64,000 nt of DNA, from assembly GCF_023078275.1 (NCBI RefSeq), contig NC_062996.1:6200001-6264000 (forward strand), in the 5' to 3' direction. The notes under the pieces are model-generated. The model saw only the letters and a program-made list of their open reading frames with translations. It did no database searches and was not told where the DNA came from. This stretch comes from Leguminivora glycinivorella (lineage: Eukaryota > Arthropoda > Insecta > Lepidoptera > Tortricidae). Below, in pieces: positions 46,001-52,000 of this stretch (position 1 is the stretch's first letter; each line of letters begins with the position of its first letter). The position numbers and the translations under genes are program-made.

Positions 46001-49000
46001 TTTTCAGTAGGTATGAGACCATTTTTTTGCTTATTTTAAGATTTAGGAATTAAAGGCTAAGTGACTTACCTGCTGACATTTAGTAGGGTCTGCCACGACG
46101 CAACGCACTTGCCTCCAGGCTGGGTTGCACGACTTGAAAGTGTCGAGCAGCCAAGTCAAATCGTCGCCTATCAACGCCGATATGCCTGCAAACAAGAAAA
46201 TACATACTAATATTATAAATGGGAAAGAGTACGTCTGTTTCTTTGTCAGTCTTTCACGGAGCGACGAATTGACGTGATTTTTTAAGTGGAGATAGTTGAA
46301 AGGATGGAGAGTGACATAGGCTACTTTTTGTCTCTTTCTAACCCCTAACTTCTCTAGGGGGGGGGGGAGTTTGTATGGAGAATTCCGCAATTTTAGAATC
46401 CAACACGAGCGAAGCCGCGGGCAAAAGCTAGTTCTTAAAATCATCCTTGGTACGATAATACTCTTTATATACTGTGGTTACACACCTGCGCTCACAATGA
46501 CAGACTTCCCGTTTCCATCTTCTGCTAAGAATAGGGTGACGTTATGCTTCACGCTGGGGCTAGATGTACCGCCCACTGTTGGGATGGTACTGTTGAACTC
46601 GATGCCTGTAAGGAATAATATACTTATAGTATAATTTGTAACAAAAAAGCAAGGAGTGTAAGAAAGTTTTTAATCCAAGGGCTTATAAACCTTCAAATGA
46701 AGTGTATGTGACAGTAGTGCTGTTCTTGCAGTTAAGTCTATATCCCAACTACATAATAGCTAAATAAACATCTTACACATATGAACTTAGCCCCAAACTT
46801 AGTTAATACTGAGAAACTTTTATTATGGGACCAATCCTGAAATTGCAAAAAAAAATTACCTGTCTCAAACATCATGACCTCAAAAGTCACTATTCAAAGT
46901 TTGAACAGCCCTTTTTATTTCACCGTGTATAACAATAGTTTTTGATGAGTACCTGTCTCGATGCAGAGGAACTGAGGAACCGCGTTGAAGGCCATTTGCA
47001 TGCTGGGAGTCGTGAGGTACACGCACTGAATGCAACCCGATGGCGAGTGGAGAAGTTTCACTCCAGCATCTGTGGAACATAATAAAATAAATAATTGAGC
47101 CTATATATATTCGTCCCACTGCTGGTCACAGACACATAAGAGAGGGCTATAGTCCCCACGCTAGCCCGATGCAGATTGGAGACTTCAGATTAGAGATGGG
47201 CCGAATATGGACTTTGCCGAATACGAATATTCGGCCGAACATTCGGTTCAGCTCTTACCGAACCGAATATTTGAAATTATTGATAATGGTTACATATCAT
47301 AACTACAACTATGTTTTTATGATTTAGTGGACAACTAAAACTTAGTTAAAATAACTCTGAACTCTTTTCAACTCTTAAAATACGGTTTTTTTAACTTTTT
47401 TACATAACAATTGTATTTATATCTTGACGCATGGGTTTCTCTTTTTAGCAGTTCCTTGAAAAGTTACTAAAATAGGAGCTTATTATCCAATGGAGTACGT
47501 AAGATCTTCATTAGTTATTTTCTTTGTTTTTTCGGTACATATTCGGCCAATGTAATAAACAAACCAAACCGAATTATTCGGCCGAATACGAACATTGAAA
47601 AACTTGCCGAATACCGAATATTTACCGAATATTCGGCCCATCTCTACTTCACATACACCTTTGAATTCCTTCGCAGATGTATGCAGGTTAGACTTATATT
47701 GACCGGGATATAGACCGTGATTACCTTTTTCATTTTCTATATCCCGGTCAATATAAATCTAATGAAAATAACCGTGAATCATTCAAAACTCTTATTGTAC
47801 ACAGGTTTCCTCACGAAAGTCAGTGGTTAGTGGTAAATATAAAATTATATTTCGTACGTAACTTCCGAAAAAACTCATTCGCAAGGGAGAAAAAAAAATT
47901 ATTGACAAATAAAAATACAACTTCCGCCATTTTGGGGCACAAATATATAACACATTAATTAGACGGTACGAGATTTTGCATACAAGTTTTGTTATGTATG
48001 TCAATCTGATAGGTTGGCTGAATTGGATGTACTTCAGAGCATATAAAACTAGAGAGGCCGTGACGCCGGTGGCCATGTTGCAGTTGTTCAGCTCATTGAG
48101 CATACGGTTGTCGTTGTGTGCCGTATACACACCTGGAGGCGGAGCATAGAGAACGAGCTGCGTGAATTTGGACTGAGCTAAAACTAGAGATGGGCCGAAT
48201 ATTCGGTATTCAGCATATTCGGCTAGTTTTTCAATGTTCGTATTCGGCCGAATAGTTCGGTTACATTGACGAATATTTACCGATTAAACAAAGTAAATAA
48301 ATAGCGTAAGTTGTTTCGTTTTTCATCGGATAATATAATGACATCCTATTCCAACATTTTAAGGAACCACAAAAAGGAGATAAAATGCGTTAAAATATAA
48401 TTACCTACAATAATTATGTAAGAAAGTGAAAATTACGTAGTTTAAGAAACCAAAACCAAAATTTTCTTCAGCACTAACTTATAGGAACAATAAGAGCCTT
48501 AGTACCCATTAGGTATCAATCATTGAAAAGTTTTTAACTCCAAGCCAGAATTTAAAATATGGCGGAACCGAATATTAGGCCGAATGTTCGGTTCGGTAAC
48601 AGCTGAACCGAATGTTCGGCCGAATATTCGTATTCGGCAAAGTCCGTATTCGGCCCATCTCTATTAGCTGGAACCATGCCAAGGGGCTGGCTAAAAATAG
48701 AAAGGTGTGGAAGGATCTTATGGAGGGCCGACCCTATACACGATTGGGAGCCCTAGGAAATTAATACTTACCATAATTAAGCTGGAGTTTCCTCACAACA
48801 AAGTCATATTTCTGGTTGAGCCAACGGACCGCGCCGGTTCCTGCAGCAACTAGTTGTTCTTCTGTTGTGATCACTGAAGGCTCAGCGCTGTGAACAAACA
48901 AGGTTATTTAACATTTTTCATCACACTCCCTCAGTAAGAGTGCACATTAGAGATGCACCGAATATTCGGTTACTATTCGGTATCCGGCCTATTCGGCCCT

Positions 49001-52000
49001 TATTTTAATATTCGGCCGGATACCGGATAGTGAGGTACTATCCGGCCGGATACCGGATGTACTATTTTTGATAGAATGATTTTGGGGTAAACAAATTAAA
49101 TGTAAAAAAAAAATCAGTTTCAGTTATGATACTTATTATCATAGCCATTTATTATTAAAAAAATAAACGTTTAAACAAAAACGGACTCTGAGCGAATTTC
49201 ACTACGAAACAAGTCAAAACCTGCACGACGCGCCCGCTCCCTGCTTAAATTGTAGGTATGTAGGTAAATTTCTGCTGTCCGAATATATTCGGTATCCGGC
49301 CAACTATTCGTTGCATCTCTATTGCACATGCAAGTGTAGTGGGAGTTATAGAAAAATCTGTGTAAAACTTGGGGTGTAAGAAAATTGCAAAATCGAGTCT
49401 CTAAATCGCCCCAAAAGCCCTCACAATGTAACTTACTCTTGTTTGTAATATTTAACTCTGGCCTATGTTGCACAATGTACTATTTAAGTGTACAGCTGGA
49501 ACCCGAACCTGAACCCTTCTGGAATACCAAACTAGCCTCGCTTCCTTTACTTTAAAAGTATATAGTATTGCTCCTGATAAAAACTAGCTGAGCATTTCTT
49601 TTTTTTTTTGCCACTTTTATGAAGTGTGATATTTTTGAAAAAAAAAAAATGCTATTTCTACTCAGAATTACTAGCCTTTTCAATCCTAGTAGTTAAAAAA
49701 ATTGTCCCATACGATTTTTTCTTATTTTGTTACCATTTTCCGTACATATATGGGGTAACAAAAGAGGAAAGTAACAAAAATGTATGGAAATTCTGGGACA
49801 CTTTTTGTCTCCCAGTGAGATTGAAAGTACTCGTGATTCTGAGTACAATTGACCTAAAATTCCCTAAAACAATAAAAAAAAAATATTGGCAAAAAAAAAA
49901 AAAAAAGTTTAGTATTACCTTTCAGCATTCTCCGTAGGCGGGTTCTCAATGATGGCCACCTCATACTCCTGTGGTGTTTCAACGGTTTGCTGGTTGTTGC
50001 TCATCTCATACTGCTGATACGTGTTCGGCTTCGGCCTGCATTACATATGGATGCGAGACATGGGCACTCACTAAGGAGCACCGGGACAGGCTCATGTTCT
50101 GCCAGAGGTCTATGGAACGGAGTATGATGGGGATATGAAGATTGGACAAAGTTCGAAACGAAGACCTTAGGGAAAAAACAAAAGTAACCGACATACTATT
50201 GAAAATTGACCAGAAGAAGTGGAGATGGACCGGCCATATGCTCCGAGACAAGCAGGAGAAATGGAGCCAAATCATAACAAATTGGTACCCTAGAGGTTGT
50301 ACTAGGGGCCAGAAAAAACCCCGAATGAGATGGGAGGACGAACTGAAGCTTACAGTGAGCTCGAAGTGGAGAAGAGTGGCCCAGGATAGACGTCAATGGA
50401 AAGAGCTAGAGGAGGCCTTTGCCAAGCGGCACACTGAACTAAAGACATTCTCTAATTCAGAAAAAAGGGGCTTAATAGATAGAGAGATAGATAGATTACC
50501 TTTCAGCATTCTCCGTAGGCGGATTCTCAATGATGGCCACCTCATACTCCTGTGGTGTTTCAACGGTTTGCTGGTTGTTGCTCATCTCATACTGCTGATA
50601 CGTGTTCGGCTGTTCTTCTACTTGTTGCTGAAACATATGGCAATTTGGAGTAAGTGAGGACTAATAGGATATTACTTGGTGCTATGTTTCTTGCATCAAG
50701 TGAAGGTCCATGTAATAGATCCTTGCGGGTCTCTTTTAATTAGGCTTAATTGAAAAAGAATGAATTCAATAATAATGGCAACTGGTCTGGCTCAGCCGGT
50801 AGTGACCCTGCCTGCTAAGCCGCGGTTTTGGTCCTGGGTTTGAATCCCATTTATTTGTGTGATGAGACAGATCTTTGTTCCTGAGTCATGGCTGTTTTCT
50901 ATGTATATAAGTATGTATTTATCTATTTAAGTATGTATATTGTCGCTTAGCACCCATAGTACAAGCTTTGCTTAGCATGGGGCTAAGTTGATCTGTGTAA
51001 GGTGTCCCCAATATTTATTTATTTATTTCATTTAATGAAGAACAAGGTTCACCATATTTAGCACTGAATGACTTCACTCAAAGAAAAAAGAGATACAGGA
51101 GGCCTTATTGAAGTGTACAAAATTCTGAATGGACACTATGATCTCAAAGACTTCAAATCAACACTTCATATGAAAAGGTAGCCTTCGAGGGACACTACTG
51201 GCAATTACATTACTAACTCCTATTTTAAGATTTATTTATTTAAACTTTATTGCACAATTGAAAGAAAAAGAATAAATGGCGGACTTAATGTCTTAAGGCA
51301 TTCTCTACCAGACAACCATAGGGCAAAACAGAAATTTGAGAATGTGGGTGCAGTGAGAAAAATAATTTTCCCCTCACTATAGCGAGGAAACTACAACGCA
51401 AAAAATGCGTCTTATCACTGCTTCCAGTAGTTCCACAGGTGGTAAATCATCTTTATTACTAGATTCACCTACTTTTATCAATTTTGAAGCAGTTAATTCG
51501 ACTTTATTCAAGGTCAAAGTACTTTACTCACTACAGTGGATAAAATGCGTTTTTACCCGCTGGTATTAAAGAACAAAACACGTGTTTCCGAGCTAGTGAG
51601 GGGAAAAATAATTTAGAAAGCATGACATGACAACTATTAACAATATTATTTACAATATTGTATACTAGCTTTTGCCTATGGCTTCGCTCGCGTTAGAAAG
51701 AGACAAAAAGTAGCCTATGTCACTTTCCATCCCTTCAACTATCTCCACTTAAAAAATCATGTCAATTCGTCGCCCCGTTTTGCCGTGAGAGACTGACAAT
51801 CAAACAGACACACACACTTTCCCATTTATAATATTAGTATGGATTATTTTAGATTTGGTTGAGATGAAGACTATTTTCACTTGACGTTTGTCTAACCAAA
51901 CCTAGCAGCTAATAACATTGATAGACTATGCTGCTAGTATCCCAGAAACACAGCCTGAGGGTAAAACTCTAGCCTGAGCTGGTACATCTGTTTTGTAGGA

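Noticed and set aside
47792..48130. 112-aa minus-strand frame near microexon 4
   Set aside because: It starts with GTG at the donor of the 45-nt exon and reads through intron sequence; only 48,133-48,177 fits the gene.
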